Part shown: piece by piece, positions 35,315 to 43,518 of the stretch
Layout of the letters: every line of letters starts with the position of its first letter
How positions within the stretch are numbered: the stretch's first letter is position 1
Notes under the pieces: model-generated
Told to the model about the DNA's origin: nothing
Seen by the model: only the letters and a program-made list of their open reading frames with translations
Databases searched by the model: none
DNA from: GYS-P2D sp964414425
GTDB taxonomy: Bacteria; Bacteroidota; Bacteroidia; Chitinophagales; Saprospiraceae
NCBI GenBank assembly: GCA_964414425.1
Contig: CAYPWL010000010.1
Span: forward strand, 1-64,000
DNA length: 64,000 nucleotides
Direction of reading: 5' to 3'
Program-made: the position numbers and the translations under genes

Positions 35315-35808
35315 ATGAAATATTTCTACCTGTTGATAACTACAGTGTTCCTGTTATCGGCATGTGAGCAACAACTCTCTACTTCTGGTACCTCAGCAAG
35401 TGATGCATCTGCGCTGCTTACTGCCATCAATGAGGCAGAGCCAGGATCAGTGATCACTATGGCTAATGGCACCTACAAAGATCTACAGATCGAGTTATAT
35501 GGCGAGGGAACAGAAGATAAACCGATTACCCTTCGTGCCGAGACAGCAGGAGAAGTATTCATAGAGGGGCAATCGTCACTCCATCTCGGAGGGTCATACC
35601 TCATCGTTGATGGATTGCACTTTAGAGATGGAAAAAGACTCGTGGAATCATCAATGTGCACATGTACAATAATGAGTTTACCAATAACCCGGTCAGATAT
35701 GTGGCTGTACTATGGGGCGCTAAGAATAATAAGCACGGTAACAACACTGAAACCAAATCAGGTCGAATCAAAGTTGAGCAGCAACAAAAGCTTGAGTTGC
35801 TATACTAA
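35315..35808 (+). pseudogene. PL6 alginate lyase (chondroitinase-B-like) with internal deletion
   Basis: The first ~109 codons encode a lipoprotein signal (FLLSAC) and the start of a PL6 right-handed beta helix: LLTAINEAEPGSVITMANGTYKDLQIEL, KPITLRAETAGEVFIEGQSSLHLGGSYLIVDGLHFRDGK. From about 35641 the homologous frame shifts: reading ends at the TAA at 35806-35808 and gives RGIINVHMYNNEFTN then YVAVLWGAKNNKHGNNTETK and SGRIKVEQQQKLELLY, which looks like a PL6 C-terminus. The original frame continues 165 codons in all but is meaningless after the junction. Intact relatives have several hundred residues more, so the catalytic core is missing. Either a genuine deletion or an assembly collapse could explain it. 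The N-terminal family call is firm, the tail call less so. Confidence 0.75.
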
Positions 35809-35841
35809 ATAGATTACTACAATAACAGTGAAATAAAACAG

Positions 35842-36933
35842 ATGACGATTAAGATAACTTACCCAGGTATTGCATCACTATTGACAATAGGATTGATGTC
35901 CATGCTAACTGCCTGTAAATCAGATCTTCCTAAGCCTGAGCCTTATAAGGATGAAGCCAAGACTATGGCTCAAGGAAAAGCTGAATATCCGAGTGATGTG
36001 ATCCCATTCATGGATCAATTCAAAATATTGATGGGAGATGGCACAAGAGAGAAGAATCTCGTCGATTATAAGTACGACAACTTCTTTTATACAGCTCAGG
36101 AGGATGGAACTAATTGGGTAGTCTATAAGACGCCTAATAAGGGGACTACCTCGCCTAACTCCAGCAATACAAGAACAGAGTTGCACCAGACTGCAGAGTG
36201 GGTGCCGATGACGGGAGGACGCCTGACAGGAACCTTAAAAGTTATGCATGTCTCCACAACTGGTGACGCACGGGTGGCGGCATCATACTCTACGGTGGTC
36301 GGGCAGATTCATGGTGGCGACGGACATGAAAATGAGCCAATCAAGATCTACTACAAGAAATTTCCAGGACAGGCCAAGGGCTCTGTTTTTTGGAACTATG
36401 AGATCAACACCACGGGCACAACTAAAGAAGACAACAAAGGACGCTGGGACTTCTCCTATCCGGTATGGGGCCATGACTTCTCTGTAGTAGGAGAGGCTGC
36501 GGATAGTTATCCGGCTGAGCCTGCAGATGGGATCAAGTTGGGCGAAGAGTTCAGCTATGAGATTAATGTCTATGAGGGGATCATGTATGTGACCTTCACA
36601 AGCCCTGGGCATGAGACGAAGACATTTACCAAAAGCTTGATTGATACGGAGTACGCCACTAAGGAGGATATCCCAGAGCAAGTAAGACGACTATTTGGTC
36701 CATTGGGCCAAGATGGTATCGAAAAGCCTAAAGCCTACGCAGGCTCTCAAATGTACTTCAAGCAGGGTGTATACAATCAGACAAATGGCAAGGCACCCGA
36801 GACTAATATGGTATGGTCTACAGGTGCTGAGGTATACGGTGGGGAAATCCCAGAGCAGTATGCTCATGGCAGCTACTCTGAAGTGTGGTTCAAGGAAGCT
36901 ACGGTAGGGCCGGGTGTAGCACCGAGTAAGTAA
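35842..36933 (+). CDS. PL7 alginate lyase lipoprotein
   Basis: A 363-residue lyase with a lipoprotein signal (MSMLTAC, Cys25) and one PL7 jelly-roll domain. All three family motifs are present: RTELH (Arg111-His115), QIH (Gln155-His157) and YFKQGVYNQ (Tyr305-Gln313), which carry the catalytic Gln/His/Tyr and the substrate-binding Arg. It should cut alginate at or near the cell surface to feed the SusCD systems, with QIH usually linked to poly-G or mixed activity. There is no separate carbohydrate-binding module. It starts 33 bases after the PL6 remnant, so it may be transcribed with it. It is the only intact endo-type alginate lyase candidate in the window. Confidence 0.93.
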   Translation: MTIKITYPGIASLLTIGLMSMLTACKSDLPKPEPYKDEAKTMAQGKAEYPSDVIPFMDQFKILMGDGTREKNLVDYKYDNFFYTAQEDGTNWVVYKTPNKGTTSPNSSNTRTELHQTAEWVPMTGGRLTGTLKVMHVSTTGDARVAASYSTVVGQIHGGDGHENEPIKIYYKKFPGQAKGSVFWNYEINTTGTTKEDNKGRWDFSYPVWGHDFSVVGEAADSYPAEPADGIKLGEEFSYEINVYEGIMYVTFTSPGHETKTFTKSLIDTEYATKEDIPEQVRRLFGPLGQDGIEKPKAYAGSQMYFKQGVYNQTNGKAPETNMVWSTGAEVYGGEIPEQYAHGSYSEVWFKEATVGPGVAPSK

Positions 36934-36954
36934 GCCGCTTAGTATCACCATCGT

Positions 36955-37205
36955 ATGAAAGATAAACTCGCCAAAGGTCTTGCGCTCTTCCTCCCCGGGA
37001 TATTCCTCTTGGGGTTTAATATTGGGACGGGCAGCGTCACCGCTATGGCGAAGGCGGGTGCGACCTATGGAATGTCACTGTTGTGGACGATCGTTCATCG
37101 TGCTTGGCGACCTAATTAATGATCAATCTATACAGTCGCTATACCATGGTGACAGGGGAGACCGCACTGCAGGCGTTAACGACCAATTGGAACTTGTTGT
37201 CGTAA
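36955..37205 (+). pseudogene. Remnant of an Nramp-family divalent metal transporter
   Basis: The first 54 codons (stop 37117-37119) contain FLPGIFLLGFNIGTGSVTAM and then AKAGATYGMSLLWTIV, the first helix region of Nramp transporters. Homology continues in another frame as SSCLAT, a TAA at 37113-37115 where Tyr would be expected, then LMINLYSRYTMVTGETALQA, ending at the TAA at 37203-37205. So at least one frameshift near 37090 and one nonsense codon disrupt it, and the remaining ~350 residues of a normal transporter are absent. It is 21 bases after the PL7 gene. Bases 37206-37285 hold no recognisable coding sequence. Confidence 0.78.
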
Positions 37206-37285
37206 TAATCCTGAGATTACTTGCGTTGATTATTAGCGTCAGAATCAGCCAAAGTTTTTTTCCTGCATGATTAAATCAAACTGTT

Positions 37286-38565
37286 ATGATCAAATTTAAG
37301 ACGGTCATTTTCTTTTCATTCGTTAGTCTAATTCAATTAGCTGCTCAATCACATAAAGTTCCATTAACGACTAAAATGGGCGCTCATCCTATCATTATGC
37401 GACTTGTAGTTTGTGATAATAGAGCATCAGAAAAAAGACCTGTTTGTGTTCCGGAAATATTTACTGATTACAAAACTTTTGAAATCCTATTTATGCCTGA
37501 TTATGAAACTGATCAGAGGGAGAAAAACTTACGCTCAGTGAGCGGTTTTTATATGGGCGAGAAGTTTGTCATGATTGATACTAATTTCGATGGAAATTTT
37601 AGTGACGAACAAGTAATCTATCTGGATTATGATGCAGAAAAATATTTGGATTATGCCCAACGTGCTTTTACTCCACCTAGCTATGCGATTGATGAAACAA
37701 CTAGAATGGACAACTATGATCAAAACGAATTGATTATTAGGAAAAGAATTTTGGTTGGGGATAAATACATTACGCTTAATCAGGAGGTTGAAATCACCCC
37801 AAATTTTTCGATCTTCCCTAATCCTGATAAAAGATTTACTAATCCTAAAGTAGTAGCTTATTTTCCATATACTTTTACAATTTTAAATATTGTATCAAAG
37901 CAAGCCAGTTTTGAATACAACAATAATTTGTACAACATTTCAATTCAGAAAGATGACGTTAATGAGTCATTTGCAGAAGGGTATATTAATTATCAGGTAT
38001 CTAACTTGAATGATACGCTACAAAATAATACAAAGGTGATTCTGAATAATTACCCGGATAGACTAGTTGTGATAGGTAACGAATATTTTGAACCACAAAT
38101 AGATGAAGAAGGAACAGAATTGATTCTCACTCCAATAGATCGGAAGGAGGTAAAGCTAGAGCCCAAAGATTATTCTAAGATTTCTAAAATAGAGGGTACT
38201 ACCATAGCACATCAACGATTGCAGTCATTTAATATTAGCTCTGGCAAGGTACTAGTTCATTTTTGGGGTAGTTGGTGCGGAGCCTGTAAACATGACTATT
38301 ATAGACTTGTTGAGATAAAAGATAGGAAATACGAAAATTTAAAAATCCTTGGGGTTGCCGCAAATATGTGATAAATGTTGAAGTGCTACAAGAAATTGTT
38401 GGCGATAGTAATATGGCGTGGCCTCATGTGATCTCAGAATTAGATAATCCTTCAGGCCCGCATAATGCATTTGATGTGACCATATATCCGACCTACCTAC
38501 TATTCTCCGACGGCCAACTTGTCAAGAGAACGGGCGATTTAGATTTGATCATAGAGGGGTTGTGA
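37286..38565 (+). pseudogene. TlpA-like thioredoxin protein broken by a frameshift
   Basis: Two adjacent frames form one protein of about 425 residues. The first (37286-38371) has a signal peptide (ending IQLAAQS), a long beta-rich N-terminal region without a family I recognise, and the start of a thioredoxin domain with the redox motif WCGAC (Cys331, Cys334) followed by YENLKILGVAAN. The second frame (from about 38368 to 38565) continues INVEVLQEIVGDSNMAWPH and then FDVTIYPTYLLFSDGQLVKR, the rest of that domain with its cis-proline (YPT). A -1 or +2 shift at ATGTGATAAATG joins them. It could be a real mutation or a sequencing error. Such proteins are exported disulfide reductases. Confidence 0.75.
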
Positions 38566-38695
38566 TCAACAAGACGAGGTTTTGAGCCTCAAATCGTCCG
38601 CACACTCTACGCCCATCGAACTCCTCCTTGGTTACGTCGAAGACTGCATCCCATAAGGACAAGCTATCCTATATTAATCATGAGTGATTCTGATT

Positions 38696-38905
38696 ATGAA
38701 CCAAAAATCAAAGATCATGAGAAGATATATTGCGATTTTGCTATTTGCGATGATACTGACCGCATCCGTGGTAAACTTAGACTATTCGATCTTCTATGAT
38801 ATGAATGCTATTAAGTCTCATGGATACAGTATCTTTTTGGTCTTCTTTTGGGGATATATGTTGCTCTCGACAATCAATACACCTCAGGAAGAAGAGTACA
38901 TCTAA
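38696..38905 (+). CDS. Small two-helix membrane protein, unrecognised
   Basis: A product of 69 residues from the ATG at 38696 (a GTG at 38684 could add four). Two hydrophobic stretches, YIAILLFAMILTASVVNL and YSIFLVFFWGYMLLSTIN, suggest two membrane helices, with a short acidic tail QEEEYI. I do not recognise a family. It lies before the DUF4177 gene on the same strand. Confidence 0.5.
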   Translation: MNQKSKIMRRYIAILLFAMILTASVVNLDYSIFYDMNAIKSHGYSIFLVFFWGYMLLSTINTPQEEEYI

Positions 38906-38959
38906 TGTCGACAGGCACTAAGCGATATTTATTATTTACTACATAAAATTATTGAAGCT

Positions 38960-39160
38960 ATGTACATATACGAGTTTGTCAAAGTGGATCTAAAATCTGG
39001 ATTTATGAAGTCGTCTCCAAAGGAAGACTATCACGTAGTGATTGATTCTTACGCCGCTGATGGTTGGAGGTTTAATCAGATATTTGCTCCGGCTATAAGT
39101 GGCTATGGCGCAGCACCATATTTTGAACTCATCTTTGAAAAAGAGGTCGATACAGCTTAA
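38960..39160 (+). CDS. DUF4177 family small protein
   Basis: A 66-residue protein fitting DUF4177: MYIYEFVKVDLKSGFM, YHVVIDSYAADGWRFNQIFAP and YFELIFEKEV. These small proteins have a strand-helix-strand arrangement and unknown function. No signal peptide is seen. It precedes the HEMGH membrane protease gene by 21 bases on the same strand, so the two are likely co-transcribed. Confidence 0.75.
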   Translation: MYIYEFVKVDLKSGFMKSSPKEDYHVVIDSYAADGWRFNQIFAPAISGYGAAPYFELIFEKEVDTA

Positions 39161-39181
39161 TCTTCTTTTGGTCAGCTAATT

Positions 39182-40369
39182 ATGGAACTGATACTTGGCA
39201 TTTTAATAGCACTATTGGGACTCGGCTTAGTCATTGTGATTAAGTTGTCGACGACCTTCTTTCACGAGATGGGCCATGCCGTACCTGCGTTGATTTTTAC
39301 GGACAAGCCCGTGAGTCTATATGTAGGCTCATATGGTGACATCTCCAACACCCTGCAGTTTAAGATCGGCAGGCTACAGCTCTATCTCAAGCCCAATATT
39401 ATGGACTGGAAGATTGGCATGTGCCGGCATGAAGGAGATATCAATACCTCATGGAAAAGAGTATTGATTACTCTCGGCGGCCCAATAGCAAGCTTAATCG
39501 TCTCCATCCCCTTAGTTATCAATTATAGTAGTATTGCAACATCTGACTTCTTGGCGTTTTTTACCATCGTCTTTATAGGATCAGCATGCTATGACTTTCT
39601 GTCTAATATGCTACCCACCGGTACACCGATTAACATGCACGATGGCGAGGTGGCCTATAGTGATGGCTATGTATTATTAGCCCTGTGGAACAGGCGCTTT
39701 TCCTCAGCGGAGCAACAAGCACTGCAGCAAAAGTTTGATGATAAGCAGTATGAAGAAGTCATCGCCATGGGATCGGAACTCATCACCAGTAAACCAAAAG
39801 TGAGATACCCATACCAATATGTCATTGAGTCTATGATCGAGACCAAGGAGTTCCATGGAGCTTTAGAAGTCTACGGTATCCTCAGTAACCATATAGAGCT
39901 CAAAGATTATGATCGCCTTGCCATAGGAGAGTTATACAAAGAATTAGGAAACTATAGTGAAGCGCTAAAGTATTTTGAGCAATATAGATATACCCATTAT
40001 ACGGATACTAATGTGCTCGGCCATATAGGGGCAGTACAAGTAGCATTAGGCAATCATAAGGAAGCCATCCATACACTAAGCAATCTATTGGAGATAGATC
40101 CCACAGCTATGAATGCTCGATGCCATCGAGCTCAAGCGCTCATCCATCAGAGGGAGTATGATGATGCTATAGCCGATCTACAGATCGTACAACAGTATGA
40201 TCCTAACAATCCCGATCTATACTTCAACTTAGGCTTAATCGATGAGCATAGTGGTGACTACGATAGCGCAATTAGTAACTATAAGCAAGCGAAAGCACTC
40301 AACTGTACCCGCCATGGTCTTGATTATAAGATTGAGGATTTAAAGGAGCACATCATTAGAAGAAATTGA
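39182..40369 (+). CDS. M50-like membrane metalloprotease with TPR domain
   Basis: A 395-residue protein. The N-terminal part (about 1-165) has hydrophobic helices, with the zinc-binding HEMGH in TTFFHEMGHAVPALIF near residue 30, and a later membrane segment ending GSACYDFLSNMLPTGTPIN. This matches the M50 site-2-protease-like group. The second half (about 185-395) has tetratricopeptide repeats such as LYKELGNYSEALKYFEQY, IGAVQVALGNHKEAIHTLSNLLEIDP, ARCHRAQALIHQREYDDAIADLQ and LYFNLGLIDEHSGDYDSAISNYKQA. The TPRs would recruit partners in the cytoplasm. Its substrate is unknown. The normal S2P second motif (NPDG) is replaced by a PTGTPINMHDGE stretch. Confidence 0.85.
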   Translation: MELILGILIALLGLGLVIVIKLSTTFFHEMGHAVPALIFTDKPVSLYVGSYGDISNTLQFKIGRLQLYLKPNIMDWKIGMCRHEGDINTSWKRVLITLGGPIASLIVSIPLVINYSSIATSDFLAFFTIVFIGSACYDFLSNMLPTGTPINMHDGEVAYSDGYVLLALWNRRFSSAEQQALQQKFDDKQYEEVIAMGSELITSKPKVRYPYQYVIESMIETKEFHGALEVYGILSNHIELKDYDRLAIGELYKELGNYSEALKYFEQYRYTHYTDTNVLGHIGAVQVALGNHKEAIHTLSNLLEIDPTAMNARCHRAQALIHQREYDDAIADLQIVQQYDPNNPDLYFNLGLIDEHSGDYDSAISNYKQAKALNCTRHGLDYKIEDLKEHIIRRN

Positions 40370-40710
40370 AATAGCTCTCTCTTCTTCACTGCTGGAAAAG
40401 TGTTTTTACCGCTGTAGGAAAAGTATCTTTTCCGGTCTATATCTATTGAGACCGGAAAGAAGGAAACTGTGTTTCCGACTTATATCAATGAGTCAAACAA
40501 CAGTACTATGACCTTATATGAACACTACGCTCATGCAGACCACCATCATCATAGTCAACTATTTTTTGATTATGAGGTCGGAGATATCAGATCAAGTAGT
40601 CATAGTCATCAGCACTAATTTTCTTATCATTATGTATTCACCGCATTTAGTGGTTCGATCGAATGGAGTCAATTGCTGAGAGCTGGATGCCGCTAATGAC
40701 TATATGAATT
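40370..40710. other. Intergenic region with inverted repeat and a His-rich mini-ORF
   Basis: A 341-base stretch without a recognised gene. TTTCCGGTCT (40429-40438) and AGACCGGAAA (40449-40458) form a 10-base inverted repeat, and the GGAAAAGT motif occurs twice just before it. A 36-codon ORF follows at 40508-40618. The remainder up to 40710 has no clear feature. Confidence 0.5.
40508..40618 (+). CDS. Possible His-rich 36-residue peptide
   Basis: The ORF from ATG 40508 to TAA 40616-40618 reads MTLYEHYAHADHHHHSQLFF and then DYEVGDIRSSSHSHQH. Nine of its 36 residues are histidine. No strong ribosome binding site is visible before the ATG, so expression is uncertain. It might be a metal-binding peptide, a leader peptide or chance. 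Confidence 0.25.
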   Translation: MTLYEHYAHADHHHHSQLFFDYEVGDIRSSSHSHQH

Positions 40711-41205
40711 ATGGAGAAAAAAAAGCCCAAGAATTATATCTTAATCAAGCTGATTTTTTTGGTCGTTTTGATCTGGGCCTTGTCAGCTTGGCTGATTATG
40801 TTCTTTGTGTCAGAGTGGTCAGAGCGAGGCACATTCGGAGACTTGTTTGGTGCTGTCAACGCATTGTTTTCAGGTTTAGCCTTTGCAGTATTGATCTATA
40901 CGATCATTCTTCAACGAGAGGAAATCAAAGAAAATAGACGGGAGATCGTGCTTAATCGGAAAGAGCTTCAAAAGAGTGGTAAAATTCAGCTCAAATCTCA
41001 AGAGGTTCTCATACGCCAGGTAGAGCAAACACACTTAAGCGCTAAAATGAATGCTATGAGGACCATCGTGGATTATTATAACAATCAGATATCAAATCCT
41101 AAGAGTTCAGAAGAAGTAGTTGAAATGGCTAAACGGAAAAGAAAACATATCATCACACAAATCGATGAGTTAATTGATGGTTTGAATGATTCTGATGTAG
41201 AATAG
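40711..41205 (+). CDS. Small membrane protein with C-terminal coiled coil
   Basis: A 164-residue protein with two hydrophobic helices near the N-terminus (LIKLIFLVVLIWALSAWLIMFF and the FSGLAFAVLIYTIILQ stretch), then a charged region (REEIKENRREIVLNRKELQKSGK) that looks like a coiled coil continuing through a conserved-looking cytoplasmic tail. A second open frame starts at 40704 but is a shadow. No named family can be assigned with confidence. Confidence 0.6.
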   Translation: MEKKKPKNYILIKLIFLVVLIWALSAWLIMFFVSEWSERGTFGDLFGAVNALFSGLAFAVLIYTIILQREEIKENRREIVLNRKELQKSGKIQLKSQEVLIRQVEQTHLSAKMNAMRTIVDYYNNQISNPKSSEEVVEMAKRKRKHIITQIDELIDGLNDSDVE

Positions 41206-41302
41206 GACATTAGGAAGGTTCATGTATTCTATTCATTAAGTTAATAGGAGCTCATAAAGAATACGATAGAATTGATGTCTGTAAGGTTGATATGTTCAAG
41301 TA

Positions 41303-41704
41303 ATGGATATGAAGTACAAGAGAATCAGATCAAAAGAGCAGTACAACGAGTACTGTAATCTTTATGAGGGGTTTATGTTCGATAAAAATGATAATTATGA
41401 GGATGAGATAGACCTTCTGGAGCTTCTCATTAAAGACTATGATAGCAGAATGATCGAGTGGTATTGGAATTCCGCAGATATGGACCCAGTGGAGCTTTTA
41501 GAAAGCCTAATTGCTCAACATGAACTTACCAAAGCTGAATTAGCTCGCCAAGTAGATGTATCCCGACAACTCATCACCGAGATTTTAAACTACAAGAGGA
41601 ATATAAGTAAGAAGATGATTGCCAAGTTGAGTGAGAGATTCAAAATGCAGCCAATTGCTTTTAGCTGTGAGTATAATTTAAGGAATAATCCTAAAGCAGC
41701 TTAA
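41303..41704 (+). CDS. HigA-like XRE-family helix-turn-helix protein
   Basis: A 133-residue protein. The C-terminal half (about 70-128) is an XRE HTH: VELLESLIAQHELTKAELARQVDVSRQLITEILNYKRNISKKMIAKLSERF, with the DVSRQLITEILNYKR recognition helix. The N-terminal 60 residues are acidic (DNYEDEIDLLELLIKDYDSRM) and match HigA-type antitoxins that carry an extra N-terminal region. The HigB RelE-like toxin normally encoded upstream is not seen: the preceding gene is a membrane protein, and the 97-base gap has no such frame. It may be an orphan regulator. A methionine at 41309 is an alternative start. Confidence 0.72.
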   Translation: MDMKYKRIRSKEQYNEYCNLYEGFMFDKNDNYEDEIDLLELLIKDYDSRMIEWYWNSADMDPVELLESLIAQHELTKAELARQVDVSRQLITEILNYKRNISKKMIAKLSERFKMQPIAFSCEYNLRNNPKAA

Positions 41705-41737
41705 ACTCAGTTAATTACACGAGTGAGGAACATCAAT

Positions 41738-42118
41738 ATGGAGCATCAGCACAAAGAAATCGTCGAGCATTATGTCAGATCTTACAACGATTTTGATATT
41801 GCAGGAATGACTAAAAACTTAGCTGAGCATGTTGTCTTCGAAAACATGTCTAACGGCACGGTTGACCTGAGAACCGAAGGGTTAGCAGCATTCAAAGAGC
41901 AAGCAGAGGCAGCTAAGAGCTACTTTACCCATAGGCAGCAGACTATTGAGTCTTGGGATATCAGTGATTCAATGATATCGATTGCCATCTCTTATCAAGC
42001 TATCTTGGCGATAGATTTCCCGAATGGAATGAAGGTCGGAGATACATTATCGTTGACGGGAACATCAACTTTCGAGTTTGAGAATAGTCAGATTGTCCGA
42101 ATCACAGATAAGAGCTAA
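41738..42118 (+). CDS. SnoaL/NTF2-like protein
   Basis: A product of 126 residues from the ATG at 41738 (a GTG at 41723 is possible upstream). The sequence has the cone-shaped NTF2 pattern: HKEIVEHYVRSYNDFDIAGMTKNLAEHVVFENMSNG, a central LAAFKEQAEAAKSYF helix and beta strands ending DTLSLTGTSTFEFENSQIVRITDKS. Such folds bind small molecules or act as isomerases, and no function is predictable. It precedes the DUF1801 gene by 12 bases on the same strand. Confidence 0.78.
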   Translation: MEHQHKEIVEHYVRSYNDFDIAGMTKNLAEHVVFENMSNGTVDLRTEGLAAFKEQAEAAKSYFTHRQQTIESWDISDSMISIAISYQAILAIDFPNGMKVGDTLSLTGTSTFEFENSQIVRITDKS

Positions 42119-42130
42119 CTTCAATGCATT

Positions 42131-42568
42131 ATGGCAAAGAACAAAACCGTAGAGACAGAGGTAGATGTCTATGACTTCTTAGACTCCTATGTTGAGAAAG
42201 AGCAAAAGAAGGCCGATAGTCTGGAACTCATCAAGCTGATGAGTGACTGGACCGGGTACGAGCCGAAGATGTGGGGTCCTACCATCATTGGGTTTGACAG
42301 CTACCACTATGTATATGCCAGTGGCCATGAGGGAGATGCACCCATATTGGGATTCTCTCCACGCAAGGCGCACTTTTCCCTATATATCTATTCTAAGACA
42401 GATAAGAGCGAAGCGCTCCTTGAGGACTTTGGCAAGTTCAAAATGGGCAAGGCCTGCATCTACATCAGGAAGCTCGCTGATATTGATATCAGCATATTAG
42501 AACAGCTCTGCAAGGAGACTATCAAGTATCTCAAAGAGCATCACTTATGCTCTGCTTGCAGAAAGTAA
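42131..42568 (+). CDS. DUF1801 domain protein
   Basis: A 145-residue soluble protein with the DUF1801 signature: VYDFLDSYVEKEQKKADSLEL, MWGPTIIGFDSYHYVYASGHEGDAP, LGFSPRKAHFSLYIY and FGKFKMGKACIYIRKLADIDISILEQL. Members have a fold resembling frataxin-like or iron-associated proteins, with no proven role. It is convergent with the minus-strand lipoprotein gene, and their stop codons are about 27 bases apart. Confidence 0.87.
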   Translation: MAKNKTVETEVDVYDFLDSYVEKEQKKADSLELIKLMSDWTGYEPKMWGPTIIGFDSYHYVYASGHEGDAPILGFSPRKAHFSLYIYSKTDKSEALLEDFGKFKMGKACIYIRKLADIDISILEQLCKETIKYLKEHHLCSACRK

Positions 42569-42594
42569 GTTATCGATAAGTAGAGGGTAGGTGA

Positions 42595-43362
42595 TTACTC
42601 TACCACCTCAGCGCCCTCAGTCATGGCGAAGGTGCTTGCCGGCAAGGCCGTCTGGCTCAACTTGATATTAACAAACTCTCGTCTGTTGCGCTCTGCCACA
42701 GGCAGATTCTCCTCAAGCGTGTACCATGCTATAGACTTCGGTAACTTAAGTCCATTGAGCGTCTGCCAGTCATCATAGCGTATCCACTTAACAGCCGTAG
42801 ATGTCTCCTGAGAGCGGAACGTGACTGTATATCCCAACCACTCCATCTGATGGGTCTCCGCATCGTAGTGGATGAAGTATTCATCTTTAGGGCTGATGCC
42901 GATACCATCATCATATGATATACGGATACCCGGATAGCTCACCCCGTCAAAGATCAAGTCATCTGCAGTATCATAGTTAACGCCGGGATCTGCCACGACA
43001 AATGGCATCGCATAGAAGTAGAAGATCAAGTTTTTGTAAAACTTGACATTGCCTTGGTAGCTGGTGTCCGCCTCAAGCCAATAGTTAGTGCCATCGTAGC
43101 CACTGATGAAGTCTGCACCTTCGATGCGTTCATTTCTATTGTTGAGGTCGATGATTTGCTCTTCATTTTTTTCTTCCTTGACGATCTCATAGGATAGTGA
43201 TTGCATCTTAGCCCATTGATCAACACCTCCGTGTGCATCAAATACCTTAGTAATAGATGCTGGATATGTAGGCATCTCCTTAACTGTTGCTGCTGGCTCG
43301 GCTGTTTTTTGCTGACAAGATCCAAGAGATAAGATCAACAGTAGGTAGAATAAATTTTTCAT
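42595..43362 (-). CDS. DUF6503-like lipoprotein
   Basis: A product of 255 residues from the internal ATG at 43362, which gives the signal MKNLFYLLLILSLGSC with a lipobox Cys16. The open frame extends to 43422 without a better start. The mature part has a KVFDAHGGVDQWAKMQSLSYEI stretch typical of the family of Bacteroidota envelope lipoproteins built like the DUF6503 group (outer membrane lipoprotein-sorting-like fold), with WIRYDDWQTLNGLKLPKSIAWYT near the C-terminus. Its role is unknown. It is downstream of the carboxylase operon with a 156-base gap, so it may be separately transcribed. Confidence 0.78.
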   Translation of the reverse strand: MKNLFYLLLILSLGSCQQKTAEPAATVKEMPTYPASITKVFDAHGGVDQWAKMQSLSYEIVKEEKNEEQIIDLNNRNERIEGADFISGYDGTNYWLEADTSYQGNVKFYKNLIFYFYAMPFVVADPGVNYDTADDLIFDGVSYPGIRISYDDGIGISPKDEYFIHYDAETHQMEWLGYTVTFRSQETSTAVKWIRYDDWQTLNGLKLPKSIAWYTLEENLPVAERNRREFVNIKLSQTALPASTFAMTEGAEVVE

Positions 43363-43518
43363 GTGGTGGTGATTATATATTAGTGTAACTATCACTGATA
43401 GTATGCTTAACTCAGTAAGCAACTACAGTGTTCGAATATCATAGGTATATTTTGGCTCTATAGGTGATATTGAAACGCTCGTCACTCGATACTCGTCTCC
43501 TCGCTACTTCAATTTCGC

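Noticed and set aside
36980..37270. A 96-residue ORF as an intact small gene
   Set aside because: The recognisable Nramp homology lies in the other two frames; this frame gives no family resemblance.
38369..38371. Programmed frameshift in the TlpA-like gene
   Set aside because: No slippery heptamer or clear downstream pseudoknot was seen, and neighbouring genes are also broken, so mutation or error is simpler.
41303..41704. A complete toxin-antitoxin module
   Set aside because: No toxin frame of suitable size is adjacent on either strand.
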